This document shows, in pieces, positions 35,008 through 43,918 of a stretch of DNA of 64,000 nucleotides. The stretch comes from Halorarum salinum. Lineage in GTDB: Archaea; Halobacteriota; Halobacteria; Halobacteriales; Haloferacaceae. The first letter of the stretch is position 1; each line of letters opens with the position of its first letter. The notes beneath the pieces are model-generated. The model was given only the letters and a program-made list of their open reading frames with translations. It made no database searches and was not told the DNA's origin. The translations under genes were made by a program, and so were the position numbers. The stretch is taken from the NCBI RefSeq assembly GCF_013402875.1, contig NZ_CP058579.1:372001-436000 (forward strand), in the 5' to 3' direction.

Positions 35008-36120
35008 TTACCGGGGGTTCCACTCCTCGCAGGCGTCCATGTCGTCCATCAGGTCGTCGTGGAGCCCGCAGTACGGCTGCATCCCGTTCTCGGTCCTGAC
35101 GTACTGGAAGTGGGTGCAGGAGCCGCAGTAGGCGTCGCCCGCGTTCTTCGGCCGGTCGCCTGCCGCGTCGGTATCGCCCGTCGACGGGGCCGACTGGGTC
35201 GACTGATCCGACGGGGAACCCGCGGCGGGCGAGGACGCGGAGGCGGTCGACGCTCCGCCCGGTCGGTCCCGGAGCGGCTGGATGTCCTGCGTCGACGCGC
35301 CGCCGTCGCTGGCGGGTGAATCGCCCCCGGAGGACTCGCGGCTCGCTGAGTCGCGCCCGGACGAATCACGTCCGGGCGAATCACGACTCGCAGGACCCTG
35401 ACTCGTCGAGTCGCGCCGCCCGGAACCGCGTCGGGTGGGCTCGGACGCGGGCGAGTCCGGGGCGGAGGTCGCCAGGTCGCCGCGGCGGTTCGTCTGCGTT
35501 TCGACGTCGCCGTCCGGGGTGTTCCCCATGAAGCCGATCCCTCCCATTCGACCCATCGCGCCCTTCGCACCGTCGACCTCGGTGACCTGCGAGCGGGGGA
35601 CCTCGATGATCTCCGTCTCGCCCTGGCGGGTGACCTGCAGTCGAACCGTTCCGCCGGGGTCGTTGCGGGACTTGAAGTTCGCCACGCCGACGAACAGACA
35701 CCAGAAGGTCGTCATGATGCCGAGGAAGTAGACGCCCGACGTCGGGAGCGTGAGGTTGACCAGTCCCTCGCCGCAGTTCGATCCCGACCACTGGCACGGG
35801 TACGCGTGGGCGAACAGCGCGACGCCGAGCAACGCGACGCCCGCGCCGACGATGGCGGCCGCCCGGGTGCGTCGACCGGCCGGGAGGACGGTGAAGATGC
35901 CGAGAAACACCGCGGGAACGCCGAGTCCCCCGAGCACGCCGCCGTACTGTCGGGCGTCGGTGAGGCCGAGCGCGCTTATCGAGGACTCGGTCGTGGCGAC
36001 GGCGATGCCACAGACGACCAGCAGCGCGCCGAGGAGAAACAGCCCCACCCCGAGGTACAGCCGACGGAGGCTGGCGTACTCGCCAACCTGCCCCTCGTAC
36101 ACCTCCGAAAGACTGGTCAT
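35008..36120 (-). CDS. Four-helix membrane protein with Ser/Arg/Asp-repeat linker (DUF7139-like)
   Basis: A 370-residue protein: four membrane helices (about 22-45, 58-80, 86-105 and 128-150), then a cytoplasmic-looking domain with VRLQVTRQGETEIIEVPRSQ, a long disordered linker (about 205-325) built from repeated Arg-Asp-Ser phrases, and a C-terminal cysteine motif (YCGSCTHFQYV, later PYCGLHDDLMDDMDACEEW), a probable metal site. The start at 36120 (MTSLSEVYEGQVGEY) is the family N-terminus; an upstream in-frame ATG would add nine unlikely residues. Role unknown. Confidence 0.8.
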   Translation of the reverse strand: MTSLSEVYEGQVGEYASLRRLYLGVGLFLLGALLVVCGIAVATTESSISALGLTDARQYGGVLGGLGVPAVFLGIFTVLPAGRRTRAAAIVGAGVALLGVALFAHAYPCQWSGSNCGEGLVNLTLPTSGVYFLGIMTTFWCLFVGVANFKSRNDPGGTVRLQVTRQGETEIIEVPRSQVTEVDGAKGAMGRMGGIGFMGNTPDGDVETQTNRRGDLATSAPDSPASEPTRRGSGRRDSTSQGPASRDSPGRDSSGRDSASRESSGGDSPASDGGASTQDIQPLRDRPGGASTASASSPAAGSPSDQSTQSAPSTGDTDAAGDRPKNAGDAYCGSCTHFQYVRTENGMQPYCGLHDDLMDDMDACEEWNPR

Positions 36121-36366
36121 GCCCCCGGCTATGAGACCATCACACAAAACAGTATGTCAGACGTGGTCGTTCGACGGGCGTGACGGGGAGGCGGAGCCGC
36201 GGGCTCGGATTCGACTCCCCAACGGGGTGGCCGCGATCCGCCGCGGTCGGGCGTCCGGTTCCTCACCGTTCGGCGACGACCGCCTCGACGGCGGCGGGCC
36301 GGCGGGCGACTCCCCGAAACGCCGCGAACGGAAAGGATTACACCCGGCGCTTTCGAACCTCCGTCC

Positions 36367-36657
36367 ATGGCCGACGACGAATCCGAGGAAGCGGAGGAGC
36401 CCGCCGTCGAACTCGGCGAGGGGCCGGCGGTCGAGGGCGCCCCCGTCGCGCGGGTCGCCTCGCGACTCACCTGGCCCCAGGAGAAGTCCCGAATCGTCGA
36501 GAAGGAGGGCGACGCGGTGATCCGAACGCCGGACGGTCCGTGCGAACTGGACGAGGTGCTCGATGCGGTGGACGTGACGTACTTCGACCGGAGGCAGACG
36601 TTCGTCGCCGCCGTCGAGGACGTCGTCGGACGCGGCCCGGTCGAGACCGCCGAGTGA
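36367..36657 (+). CDS. DUF5789-like small acidic protein
   Basis: A 96-residue acidic protein with LTWPQEKSRIVEKEGDAVIR followed by TPDGPCELDEVLDAVDVTYF, resembling the haloarchaeal DUF5789 family (from memory). A small mixed alpha/beta fold is likely. No function known. It stands in front of the DUF302 gene with 60 nt between; shared transcription is possible. Confidence 0.8.
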   Translation: MADDESEEAEEPAVELGEGPAVEGAPVARVASRLTWPQEKSRIVEKEGDAVIRTPDGPCELDEVLDAVDVTYFDRRQTFVAAVEDVVGRGPVETAE

Positions 36658-36717
36658 CCGGCCGACGACCCCGGGCACGCGAGTAACCTTTTCCCGCGCT
36701 CGGGCGAACCTCCGCAC

Positions 36718-37167
36718 ATGACGCTCCCGTTCGATCCCGAGGCGGTGTCCGCCGGCGACGTCGGCGAGAAGCGCGCGACCCTGGAGATGGACCACGAGGC
36801 CGCCGTCGAACACGTCCGCGAGACGTTCCTGGCGAACGGCTTCGGCGTCCCGGTCGAGTTCTCGCCGTCCGAGTTGCTGAACGAGAAGGTCGACGCCGGC
36901 CGCGACCCGTACTACGTGCTGGGCGCGTGCAACCCGGGGATGGCCGACCGGGCGCTCGACGCGACGGGGAGCCGGATCGGCGCACTGTTCCCGTGTAACG
37001 TCGTCGTCTGGGAGGAGGACCCGGGCGTCCAGACGGTGTACCACGTGAGCATCATGCGAATCGCGCGACTGCTCGGTCTCGACGCGGACCGCGAGGCGAT
37101 CGACGACATCGTCGCCGAGACGGGCGAGATGGTCGACGCCGCGTACGACGATCTGGACACGGTCTGA
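36718..37167 (+). CDS. DUF302-domain protein
   Basis: A 149-residue cytosolic protein whose middle (GFGVPVEFSPSELLNEKVDA, YYVLGACNPGMADRALDA, LFPCNVVVWEE) is the DUF302 fold, including the conserved Cys-Asn-Pro and the Pro-Cys-Asn-Val strand. DUF302 proteins are thought to bind small ligands or metals, and none has a settled function that I can apply here. A TATA-like AACCTTTTCC lies about 25-30 nt before the ATG. Confidence 0.88.
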   Translation: MTLPFDPEAVSAGDVGEKRATLEMDHEAAVEHVRETFLANGFGVPVEFSPSELLNEKVDAGRDPYYVLGACNPGMADRALDATGSRIGALFPCNVVVWEEDPGVQTVYHVSIMRIARLLGLDADREAIDDIVAETGEMVDAAYDDLDTV

Positions 37168-37220
37168 TCGGCCTCACGCGCCGGGACCCCCGGCGGCACG
37201 GACGTCGACGGGGATGGCTT

Positions 37221-38486
37221 CTACACCCCGAAGTCCGCGAGGCTCGACTGGAGTCCGGCGACCATCGTGGACTTCGACCGGAGGCGCCCGAGCGACACGG
37301 GGAGGTGGTCGACCACCGAGCGGACCGCGGCCTCGAACGTCTCAGCCTCCCCGTGTTCGCCCTCGAACGCGTTCCGGACCGCCTCGCGGATCTGCCAGAC
37401 GCCGACCGGGCCCCAGTAGTCGTCCGAGACGTGCCGGAGGACGAGCACCTTCGCCTGTCGACCCTCGGCCGAGAGGTGTTCGAGTACGCCGAACCGCGCG
37501 GCGTAGTAGGCGCCGGCGGTCTCCTCGACGTAGCCGGTCCGCCCGTCGCGGTTCTCGTGGGCGCTCGACATCGCCGTCCCGGTCGCCGGGTCCGGGTTCC
37601 AGATGCTCCCCGGCGCCTTCATCTCGACCAGTTCGTACTCCCAGTCGCCCGGGGCGAGCACGACCCAGAAGGCGTTCCCGAGGTACTCGTTGCGCCACAC
37701 CTGGACCGAGTCGACGCTCGGCGCGTCGCGGACGGTCCCCCGGAGGTACTTGCCGACGGTGTCGTCGACGGCGGTGATGGACCACCGGGTCGGGACGAGT
37801 CGGCGGTCCTCCCCGCGCCCCAGCGCGCCCGCCGAGAGCACGGTGTTGATGTCGTACACGTCCAGCCCGCGGCGGTAGAGGTAGGTCATCGCGCCCTCGG
37901 CGTTCCAGTCGTCATCCTCCAGCGTCTTCTTCACCGGGCGGGGGACGTGCGGGTTCTCGGTGAGTTCGGCCGACTCGGCGCGTGCACGCGGGCCGGTGGG
38001 CGTGGCGATGTCGGCCTCCGAGACGTCGAAGTCCAGGTCCGGGCCGTCGTCGAGTCCGATCTCCACGTCCACGGGGCGGTCGGCGATGGCGACCTCGCGC
38101 TGGGTGCCGAGGAAGCCGTTCCACGCGTCGTGGACGTTCGTCACGTCGGCCGCCCTGTTGGAGTTGAGCAGCGAGGTGCGCCGCTCGAAGACGTCCGAGA
38201 TGGAGACGCGCTCGTCGTACCAGCCGGCGTTCGTCTCGAAGCTGGCCGCGTCGGCCTCGTGGCCGACCGGCGAGAGGATGCCCGTCGAGACCTTCGGGTA
38301 GTTCGAGCGACCGACGAAGATGGACGGGGAGACGGAGCCGAACACGGAGTCGCCGCTCGTGGCCTCCTCGAAGCGGTGCTGGAACGACTCCATGTGATCG
38401 AGGAGTTCGTACGACTTCTCCGAGGCGAGCCGGCGCCGCTCGGCGCGCTCGTTGGCCTCGAACTCCACGAACTCGTCCAGCTTCAT
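37221..38486 (-). CDS. nreA: DNA repair protein NreA
   Basis: A 421-residue archaeal Nre-family repair protein, implicated in resistance to DNA crosslinks and PCNA binding. Family marks: KSYELLDHMESFQ, SVSPSIFVGRSNYPKVSTG, TSLLNSNRAADV, and the late VLRHVSDDYWGPVGVWQIRE. The C-terminus QSSLADFGV fits a PCNA-interacting peptide (Gln-x2-Leu-x2-Phe). The frame stays open upstream, but MKLDEFVEFEANERAERRRL is the family start. It lies alone, convergent with the DUF302 gene. Confidence 0.92.
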   Translation of the reverse strand: MKLDEFVEFEANERAERRRLASEKSYELLDHMESFQHRFEEATSGDSVFGSVSPSIFVGRSNYPKVSTGILSPVGHEADAASFETNAGWYDERVSISDVFERRTSLLNSNRAADVTNVHDAWNGFLGTQREVAIADRPVDVEIGLDDGPDLDFDVSEADIATPTGPRARAESAELTENPHVPRPVKKTLEDDDWNAEGAMTYLYRRGLDVYDINTVLSAGALGRGEDRRLVPTRWSITAVDDTVGKYLRGTVRDAPSVDSVQVWRNEYLGNAFWVVLAPGDWEYELVEMKAPGSIWNPDPATGTAMSSAHENRDGRTGYVEETAGAYYAARFGVLEHLSAEGRQAKVLVLRHVSDDYWGPVGVWQIREAVRNAFEGEHGEAETFEAAVRSVVDHLPVSLGRLRSKSTMVAGLQSSLADFGV

Positions 38487-38785
38487 TCGGTGCCGGCTAG
38501 CGGCCGAACGGGCTTGAACGTTCCCCGTAGCGGCGGCTCGCGGGCCGAGCGTGGGAGTGGCGGGTCGGGAGCGGGGGCGAGCAGGCGACGCGGACGGCGG
38601 GGCCGCGCGGCGGTGCGTCACGAGTGTCCGGACCGGCTCCCGTCGGGCCGGAGGCAACCGCGGAGCGCCGCGCGGCGGTGCTCAGGTCACGGGGGCGGTG
38701 GTCCCGTCACCGTACTTGAAGCTACGCGTCGCTCGACGGGACGCGTTCCGGACGAAAAGTTCGGTTCCGGGGTTGGGACGACGCC
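38487..38785. other. Gene-free spacer between tfb and nreA
   Basis: About 300 nt. It must contain the nreA promoter and the end of the tfb transcript. An imperfect inverted repeat GGTCACGGG / CCCGTCACC (about 38694-38720) could fold into a hairpin behind tfb. No open frame with family features was seen. Confidence 0.5.
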
Positions 38786-39763
38786 CTAACTGTGGATGCC
38801 CATCGCCTCGATCTGCTCCTGGTAGCGGTTGCGGATGGTGACCTCGGTCACCTGGGCGACGTCGGCGACTTCCCGCTGGGTCTTCTTCTCGTTACACAAG
38901 AGCGAGGCGGCGTAGATCGCGGCCGCCGCGAAGCCCGTCGGCGACTTCCCCGACAGCAGTCCCTCCTCCGCGGTCGTCTCGATGATCTCGTTGGCCTTGT
39001 TCTGGACCTCCTCGCTGAGCTCGAGTTCGGAGCTGAACCGCGGGACGTACTTCTTGGGGTCGACCGGCTTCATCTCGAGGCCGAGTTCCTGGGAGATGTA
39101 GCGGTACGTCCGGCCGATCTCCTTGCGTTCGACCCGCGAGACCTCGGAGATTTCCTCGAGCGAGCGGGGGATGCCCTCCTTCCGACAGGCGGCGTACAGC
39201 GCGGACGTGGAGACCCCCTCGATGGAGCGGCCGCGGATGAGGTCCTCTTTGAGCGCGCGGCGATAGATGACCGAGGCGACTTCGCGCACCGAGCGGGGCA
39301 CGCCGAGCGCGGAGGCCATGCGGTCGATTTCCGAGAGGGCGAACTGGAGGTTGCGTTCGCCGGCGTCTTTGGTGCGGATGCGCTCTTGCCACTTGCGGAG
39401 GCGGTGCATCTGGGAACGCTTTTCCGAGGAGAGCGAGCGACCGTAGGCGTCCTTGTCCTTCCAGTCGATGGTGGTGGTGAGGCCCTTGTCGTGCATCGTC
39501 TCGGTGACGGGCGCGCCGACGCGGGACTTGGACTGCCGCTCGGAGTGGTTGAACGCCCGCCACTCCGGCCCGCGGTCGATCTGGTCGTCCTCCACGATGA
39601 GCCCCGTCGGCTCGTGAATCAGCTCCCCGTCAGCCGTTCGAACGAGGTCCTCCTCGTCGACGTCCTCCGGATCGAGCTCCGTCCCCTCGTCCGACTCGGA
39701 CTCCCCTCGGTCCTCCCACTGTCGTCGCTCCCGTTCCTCCCGCTGGCGGGTGGGCCGTGTCAT
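38786..39763 (-). CDS. tfb: Transcription factor B (TFB) lacking zinc-ribbon cysteines
   Basis: A 325-residue archaeal TFIIB homologue. The B-finger/linker ([20 protein letters not shown]), the [20 protein letters not shown] segment and both cyclin folds (about 125-215 and 225-320, with [11 protein letters not shown] and [17 protein letters not shown], the BRE-contact helix) are fully conserved. The N-terminal ribbon is not: the positions normally Cys-x2-Cys and Cys-x2-Cys are Asp31, Asp34, His50 and Thr53. The ribbon contacts RNA polymerase, so this paralogue may recruit it differently. The two cyclin cysteines left are ordinary. Haloarchaea carry many TFBs; this is probably an auxiliary one. 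Confidence 0.95.
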   Translation of the reverse strand: MTRPTRQREERERRQWEDRGESESDEGTELDPEDVDEEDLVRTADGELIHEPTGLIVEDDQIDRGPEWRAFNHSERQSKSRVGAPVTETMHDKGLTTTIDWKDKDAYGRSLSSEKRSQMHRLRKWQERIRTKDAGERNLQFALSEIDRMASALGVPRSVREVASVIYRRALKEDLIRGRSIEGVSTSALYAACRKEGIPRSLEEISEVSRVERKEIGRTYRYISQELGLEMKPVDPKKYVPRFSSELELSEEVQNKANEIIETTAEEGLLSGKSPTGFAAAAIYAASLLCNEKKTQREVADVAQVTEVTIRNRYQEQIEAMGIHS

Positions 39764-39876
39764 CGCGTTTTTATACTATCCGTCGCTGCACACTTCAACG
39801 TTGGCCCGGTAGGAGGAAAACCGACCGACTGAACGCGAACGGAACGCTTTCGCGTCGAGGGGTTCCAGCGTGAGGT

Positions 39877-40470
39877 ATGCCGGTCATCGAGTGCGACACC
39901 GAGTCCGCCCGGAGGCGACTGGAGGACGCCGGGGTCGTCGTTTCCGAGGGCAACACCGACCACGAGCAGTGGCGCGCGGAGCGCGACGGCGCGACGGCGG
40001 TCGCCTACGACGACAAGGTCGTGGTCCAGGGGAGCGACCCCGCGCGGCTGACGACGCTGCTCCGTGGTGGGGGCGGGCGGGGACACGTCTACTTCGACGG
40101 GGCCTCCCGCGGAAACCCGGGGCCGGCGGCCATCGGCTGGGCCGTCGTCACGAGCGACGGCGTCGTCGCCGAGGGCTCCGAGCGCATCGGGGAGACGACG
40201 AACAACCGGGCGGAGTACGCCGCGCTGATCCGGGCGCTGGAGGGCGCACGCGACTACGGGCTCGACGAGGTCGACGTGCGGGGCGACTCCCAGTTGATCG
40301 TGAAGCAGGTCCGCGGCGAGTGGAACGTGAACGAGCCGACGCTCCGCGAGAAGCGGGTCCGCGCCCGCGAGTTGCTGGACGGGTTCGACCGCTGGACCCT
40401 CGAACACGTCCCGCGGGAGATAAACGAGCGCGCCGACGAACTGGCGAACGAGGCGTTCGATGGTGCCTGA
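39877..40470 (+). CDS. rnhA: Ribonuclease HI
   Basis: A 197-residue RNase HI that cuts RNA in RNA-DNA hybrids. The first 65 residues form the extra N-terminal domain usual in haloarchaeal enzymes. The catalytic set is complete: Asp74 in YFDGASRGNPGPA, Glu113 in NNRAEYAALI, Asp137 in VRGDSQLIV, and the last Asp in NERADELAN near residue 187. It overlaps the next gene by 11 nt and is divergent from tfb. Confidence 0.94.
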   Translation: MPVIECDTESARRRLEDAGVVVSEGNTDHEQWRAERDGATAVAYDDKVVVQGSDPARLTTLLRGGGGRGHVYFDGASRGNPGPAAIGWAVVTSDGVVAEGSERIGETTNNRAEYAALIRALEGARDYGLDEVDVRGDSQLIVKQVRGEWNVNEPTLREKRVRARELLDGFDRWTLEHVPREINERADELANEAFDGA

Positions 40471-41119
40471 ACGGACCGACGAGCCGGACGACGTGGAACC
40501 GGACGGGAGGGACCGGGTGGAGACGGGGGCTGACGAGGGAGGTGACGCGGAACCCGAAGCGGACGCGGAATCGGAACCGGACGGCGACGAGGAGCTCCCC
40601 GCCGACCTGATCGAGGAGGCCGAACGACTCACCCGCCTGGCCCGAAAGGCCGTGGACGAGGAGGAGGCGGCCGCCTACCGGTCGGACCGCGAGCGGCGGC
40701 TGGCCGAGCACGACTTCACCGCGCGGGTCCGCGAGGGGGACGACACCCTCGTGTTGCACCCGGAGGAGTGGCTCGAGGACGGCCTCGCTCGCGTGGACCG
40801 CATCGAGGACACCTCGCGGGCGATCGAACGTCCCCTCTCGGGTCCGGGTGACCCGGACGACTGGCAGGCGGTCGAGGAGTACAACGCGTCGCTCGTCGAG
40901 CGCGTGACCGCAGAACACGGCGAGACACACGGCGCGAACGCGCGCGCGTTCGCCGACTTCATGGGGAACCACTACGCCAAGCGGATGGACGAGGCGACCG
41001 ACGAGGAGGTCGCGGAGTTCCTCGCGGAGTACTTCCCGCGGAACGCGTGGCCGACGGACGAACAGCGGGACCTCGCCGAGTCGTCGGTCGGGTTCGTGTT
41101 CGAATCGACGGACCGGTAG
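40460..41119 (+). CDS. DUF7108-like acidic protein
   Basis: A 219-residue acidic protein. The first 45 residues are a low-complexity Glu/Asp/Pro tail. The core (EEAERLTRLARKAVDEEEAA, LHPEEWLEDGLARVDRIEDT, RPLSGPGDPDDWQAVEEYN, FADFMGNHYAKRMDEAT, RNAWPTDEQRDLAESSV) resembles haloarchaeal DUF7108 proteins that commonly follow rnhA. The ATG lies 11 nt inside rnhA, so the two are coupled, which suggests a shared process, but no activity is known. Confidence 0.82.
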   Translation: MVPERTDEPDDVEPDGRDRVETGADEGGDAEPEADAESEPDGDEELPADLIEEAERLTRLARKAVDEEEAAAYRSDRERRLAEHDFTARVREGDDTLVLHPEEWLEDGLARVDRIEDTSRAIERPLSGPGDPDDWQAVEEYNASLVERVTAEHGETHGANARAFADFMGNHYAKRMDEATDEEVAEFLAEYFPRNAWPTDEQRDLAESSVGFVFESTDR

Positions 41120-41141
41120 CTTGGCAGGTGAAAAACGGGGT

Positions 41142-41165
41142 GGGCCCGACCCCCCGGGCGGGCCC
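41142..41165. terminator. GC hairpin between convergent genes
   Basis: GGGCCCG (41142-41148) and CGGGCCC (41159-41165) form a perfect 7-bp stem with a 10-nt loop between the DUF7108-like gene and the convergent PadR gene. It can fold on both strands, so it could end both transcripts, but no long T-run follows. Confidence 0.4.
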
Positions 41166-41225
41166 CCCTTCGAGTCGTCGTTCCCCGCGTGATCGTCGGC
41201 TCGCCGACCGGCCGTCGGTCGGGCG

Positions 41226-41579
41226 TCAGTCGTCGATGCGCTCCCGGACCTCGTCCGCGCGGTCCTCCCCGGTGACGTACTTGGAGAGCACCCAGTCGAT
41301 CCGGTCGAGGACCGCCTGGCGGCCCGTCTCGGTGAGCGCGTACTGGTTCGTGCGCTTGTCGAGTTCGCTCTTCTCGACGAGGTCCATCTCGACCAGGTCG
41401 TCCAGGTTCGGGTAGAGCCGACCGTGGTTCACCTCGGCGTCGTAGTACGATTCGAGCTCCCGTTTGATCGCGAGTCCGTACATCGGCTCCTCGGCGAGGA
41501 TGACGAGGATGTTCTGTTGGAACGCGGTCAGGTCGCGAGCGACGCCCACACTGTCGCTCTTGGTTTGTGCCTCTGACAT
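41226..41579 (-). CDS. PadR-family transcriptional regulator
   Basis: A 117-residue winged-helix repressor-like protein: FQQNILVILAEEPMYGLAIK, then the recognition helix region YDAEVNHGRLYPNLDDLVEM and the wing KRTNQYALTETGRQAV. PadR proteins dimerise through the C-terminal helix (DRIDWVLSKYVTGED). The strong TATA-like CTATTTAATAG (41606-41616, nearly palindromic) lies about 30 nt before the start and may also be its own control site. Targets unknown; pyrophosphatase lies divergent to it. Confidence 0.9.
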   Translation of the reverse strand: MSEAQTKSDSVGVARDLTAFQQNILVILAEEPMYGLAIKRELESYYDAEVNHGRLYPNLDDLVEMDLVEKSELDKRTNQYALTETGRQAVLDRIDWVLSKYVTGEDRADEVRERIDD

Positions 41580-41902
41580 GCGATAGGGGTAGAGATGTCA
41601 CCTGTCTATTTAATAGTTGGCAACCGAGACGGCGTTTTCTGGCGATAGAAGGCGAGAGACGGCGCTAATCGACGGTTCCGATCGACCGTTCCCCCGAAGT
41701 CGTCGGATCGAGCGTGCGCCTCGGGCGAGTGTCGGACAGCCGAATGGATAAATCCTCGGCCTGCGTTCCCCGGGTGAAAGAGCCTCGTCCCTCGCGCGCG
41801 GTTGCCGTCGGAGCGTCCGCGACCGCCGACGCGGACGCGACTGCCGTCCGGGCGAGCGCGTGCCGAAAGGACTTTGCCCGTTTTCCGGGAAGCCACTGGT
41901 GC
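41580..41902. promoter_or_regulatory. Divergent spacer between padR-type gene and ppa
   Basis: 323 nt. The left edge holds the PadR promoter (CTATTTAATAG, 41606-41616). GGATAAATCC at about 41744-41753 is a perfect 10-bp palindrome and an AT-rich box. AGGACTTTGCCC lies 30-35 nt before the ppa start. The middle (about 41620-41720) shows nothing recognisable. Confidence 0.45.
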
Positions 41903-42436
41903 ATGACGAACCTCTGGGAAGACCTCGAGACGGGGCCGAACGCCCCCGAGGAGATCTACGCCGTCGTGGAGTGTCTGAAGGGCGAACGCAACAAGTACGA
42001 GTACGACAAGGACATCCCGGGCGTCGTCCTCGACCGCGTGCTCCACTCGAACGTCCACTACCCCTCCGACTACGGCTTCATCCCGCGGTCGTACTACGAC
42101 GACGAGGACCCCTTCGACGTGCTCGTGCTGCTAGAGGACCGGACGTTCCCCGGCTGCATCGTCGAGGCCCGCCCGGTCGCCCTGATGAGGATGGACGACG
42201 ACGGCGAGCAGGACGACAAGGTCGTCGCCGTCCCCTCGGAGGACCCGCGGTACGACCACGTCGAGGACCTGGCGGACATCCCCCAGCAGACGCAGGACGA
42301 GATAGACGAGTTCTTCTCGACGTACAAGAACCTCGAGGAGGGAAAGGAGGTCGAGACGCTCGGCTGGGAGGACCGGCAGGCCGCCTACGACGCCATCGAA
42401 CACGCACAGGACCTCTACGAGGAGCACTTCGGCTGA
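41903..42436 (+). CDS. ppa: Inorganic pyrophosphatase, family I
   Basis: A 177-residue soluble enzyme hydrolysing pyrophosphate and so pulling nucleotide polymerisation and acyl activation forward. Active-site signature is complete: KYEYDKD, HYPSDYGFIP, DDEDPFDVLVL (the D-x-D-x-x-D metal cluster) and DPRYDHVED. The frame is open upstream, but MTNLWEDLETGPNAPEEIYA is the standard haloarchaeal N-terminus. The acyl-CoA and acetyl-CoA synthetases elsewhere in the window are among the pyrophosphate producers it would serve. Confidence 0.96.
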   Translation: MTNLWEDLETGPNAPEEIYAVVECLKGERNKYEYDKDIPGVVLDRVLHSNVHYPSDYGFIPRSYYDDEDPFDVLVLLEDRTFPGCIVEARPVALMRMDDDGEQDDKVVAVPSEDPRYDHVEDLADIPQQTQDEIDEFFSTYKNLEEGKEVETLGWEDRQAAYDAIEHAQDLYEEHFG

Positions 42437-42496
42437 GCCCGGGGCCCCGTTCCCGAAGCGACCCCACGAACCGCCAGCCGTAACGCCGGCTCATGC

Positions 42497-42523
42497 CCTC
42501 CGGACATAGCCCCGGTCCGGAGG
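42497..42523. terminator. Perfect 9-bp hairpin behind ppa
   Basis: CCTCCGGAC (42497-42505) and GTCCGGAGG (42515-42523) pair perfectly around a 9-nt loop. It lies 60 nt after the ppa stop and just before a TTATGATTATGG stretch, so it could terminate ppa or act as an operator for the small gene at 42580. Confidence 0.5.
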
Positions 42524-42579
42524 ATGTGTTATGATTATGGGTAATCTTTTGCCGCGGCGGCGGCTAGTGCCGACCGAGC

Positions 42580-42705
42580 ATGGCCGCCAAACGACCGACC
42601 CTCGGCGTGAACCACCCGACGGTGATCCCCGCGAACTTCGAGCCCGAGCACCCCCGGGAGGAGGACGAGGACCTCGAAGCACCCGAGACCGACGAGGACG
42701 AGTAG
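42580..42705 (+). CDS. 41-residue acidic small protein
   Basis: Reads MAAKRPTLGVNHPTVIPANF, then an acidic tail that ends EAPETDEDE. The amino-acid bias (basic start, acidic tail, codons ending in C/G) is that of a real haloarchaeal protein, and an AT-rich box (GTAATCTTTT) lies about 35 nt upstream, after the hairpin at 42497. No motif or relatives can be named with confidence; it may be a short interaction peptide. Confidence 0.55.
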   Translation: MAAKRPTLGVNHPTVIPANFEPEHPREEDEDLEAPETDEDE

Positions 42706-42994
42706 CCCGATCCGGGGAGCGCCCCGCTCCACCGAGAACGACGAGCCGGGTATCGGATTCGCACGACCGCTCGTCGACGGAGACGGACGTCGGCCGTGGA
42801 TGTCCGGCGGTCTCACGACGAGAGTTCCCCGACCGGCGCGCGTGACCGCGAAGGCGGACGAAGTACGGTCGAGCGGACGTTCGACGTCCGGGCTTCCGCG
42901 GTCGTCCGGCGTCGGGGGAGACGGCGCCGGTACGCCGCGGAACCGCATCGCTCGGAGGCAACTCCTATTACCGGCCCGCAGGTAAGGGCGGGTA
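42706..42994. other. Gene-free spacer
   Basis: 289 nt before the rhomboid gene. It contains the rhomboid promoter near the right end (CTCCTATTACC about 30 nt before the ATG). The remainder is unremarkable GC-rich sequence with no repeat-element match. Confidence 0.5.
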
Positions 42995-43918
42995 ATGGCG
43001 AGATGCGAGGTGTGCGGCGAGTACGAGAACATGCCGTACCAGTGCCGTCGCTGCGGGCGGACGTTCTGCGCGGAACATCGGCTCCCGGAGAACCACGACT
43101 GTCCGGGGCTGAACGAGTGGAACGACCCCGGCGGCGTCTTCGACTCGGGGTTCGACGACTCCGTGGACGACCGCGGCGGCGACTCGGGCGGCGTGACCTC
43201 GCGGATGAGCTCCTACGTGGACCGGCAGACCTCCACCGGCGGCGCAGTCGGGTTCTTCAGGGGGAACATGACGTTCGTGTTCCTCGGGCTGATGTGGCTC
43301 ACCTTCGCCGCACAGCTCGTCGTCGGGGGCCTGGTCTCGCGCCAGCTCGAACTCGACCTGTTCGTCCTCCAGTTCGCCCACCCCGAGTACGTCTGGGCGT
43401 GGTTCACCTCCATCTTCGCCCACGGCGGGTTCACCCACATCGTGTTCAACAGCATCGTGCTGTACTTCTTCGGACCGGTCGTCGAGCGGCGACTGGGGTC
43501 GAAGCGCTTCACCGCGCTGTTCCTCGCGTCGGGCGCGCTCGCCGGCCTCGCGCAGGTCGGCGCGACCCTCTACATGACCGGCGGCGCGCTGCCGCGCTCG
43601 CCCGGCGTCGTCGGCGCCTCGGGCGCCATCATGGCCGTCATGGGGCTGTTGACGGTGCTCCGGCCGAACCTGAAGGTGTACCTCTACTTCATCCTCCCCA
43701 TGCCGCTGTGGGTGCTCACGCTCGGGTTCGCCGCGTTCTCCATCTTCGCGGGGCTGGGAACGTTCGGGAACGGGAACGTCGCGAACTGGGCCCACCTCGC
43801 CGGCCTCGGGATGGGCCTCGCGTACGGCGCGCTCGTGAAGGGTGAACGACAGGCGCCCGAGTCGCTCCGGTTCGGCGGGCCGGGCGGACCCGGCGGCCCG
43901 GGTCGCGGCCGGTTCTGA
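42995..43918 (+). CDS. Rhomboid intramembrane serine protease with AN1-type zinc finger
   Basis: A 307-residue membrane protease. Residues about 4-36 form an AN1-like zinc finger (CEVCGEYENMPYQCRRCGRT, then FCAEHRLPENHDC), probably cytosolic. A Gly/Ser/Asp linker follows, then six membrane helices. The catalytic Ser lies in VGASGAIMAV (near residue 210) and the His in NWAHLAGLGMG (near 265); AHGGFTHIVFNS is the L1-loop/helix 2 motif. The C-terminus is a Gly/Pro-Gly-Arg tail. Such zinc-finger rhomboids are common in haloarchaea; substrates are unknown. The next gene starts right after its stop codon. Confidence 0.93.
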   Translation: MARCEVCGEYENMPYQCRRCGRTFCAEHRLPENHDCPGLNEWNDPGGVFDSGFDDSVDDRGGDSGGVTSRMSSYVDRQTSTGGAVGFFRGNMTFVFLGLMWLTFAAQLVVGGLVSRQLELDLFVLQFAHPEYVWAWFTSIFAHGGFTHIVFNSIVLYFFGPVVERRLGSKRFTALFLASGALAGLAQVGATLYMTGGALPRSPGVVGASGAIMAVMGLLTVLRPNLKVYLYFILPMPLWVLTLGFAAFSIFAGLGTFGNGNVANWAHLAGLGMGLAYGALVKGERQAPESLRFGGPGGPGGPGRGRF

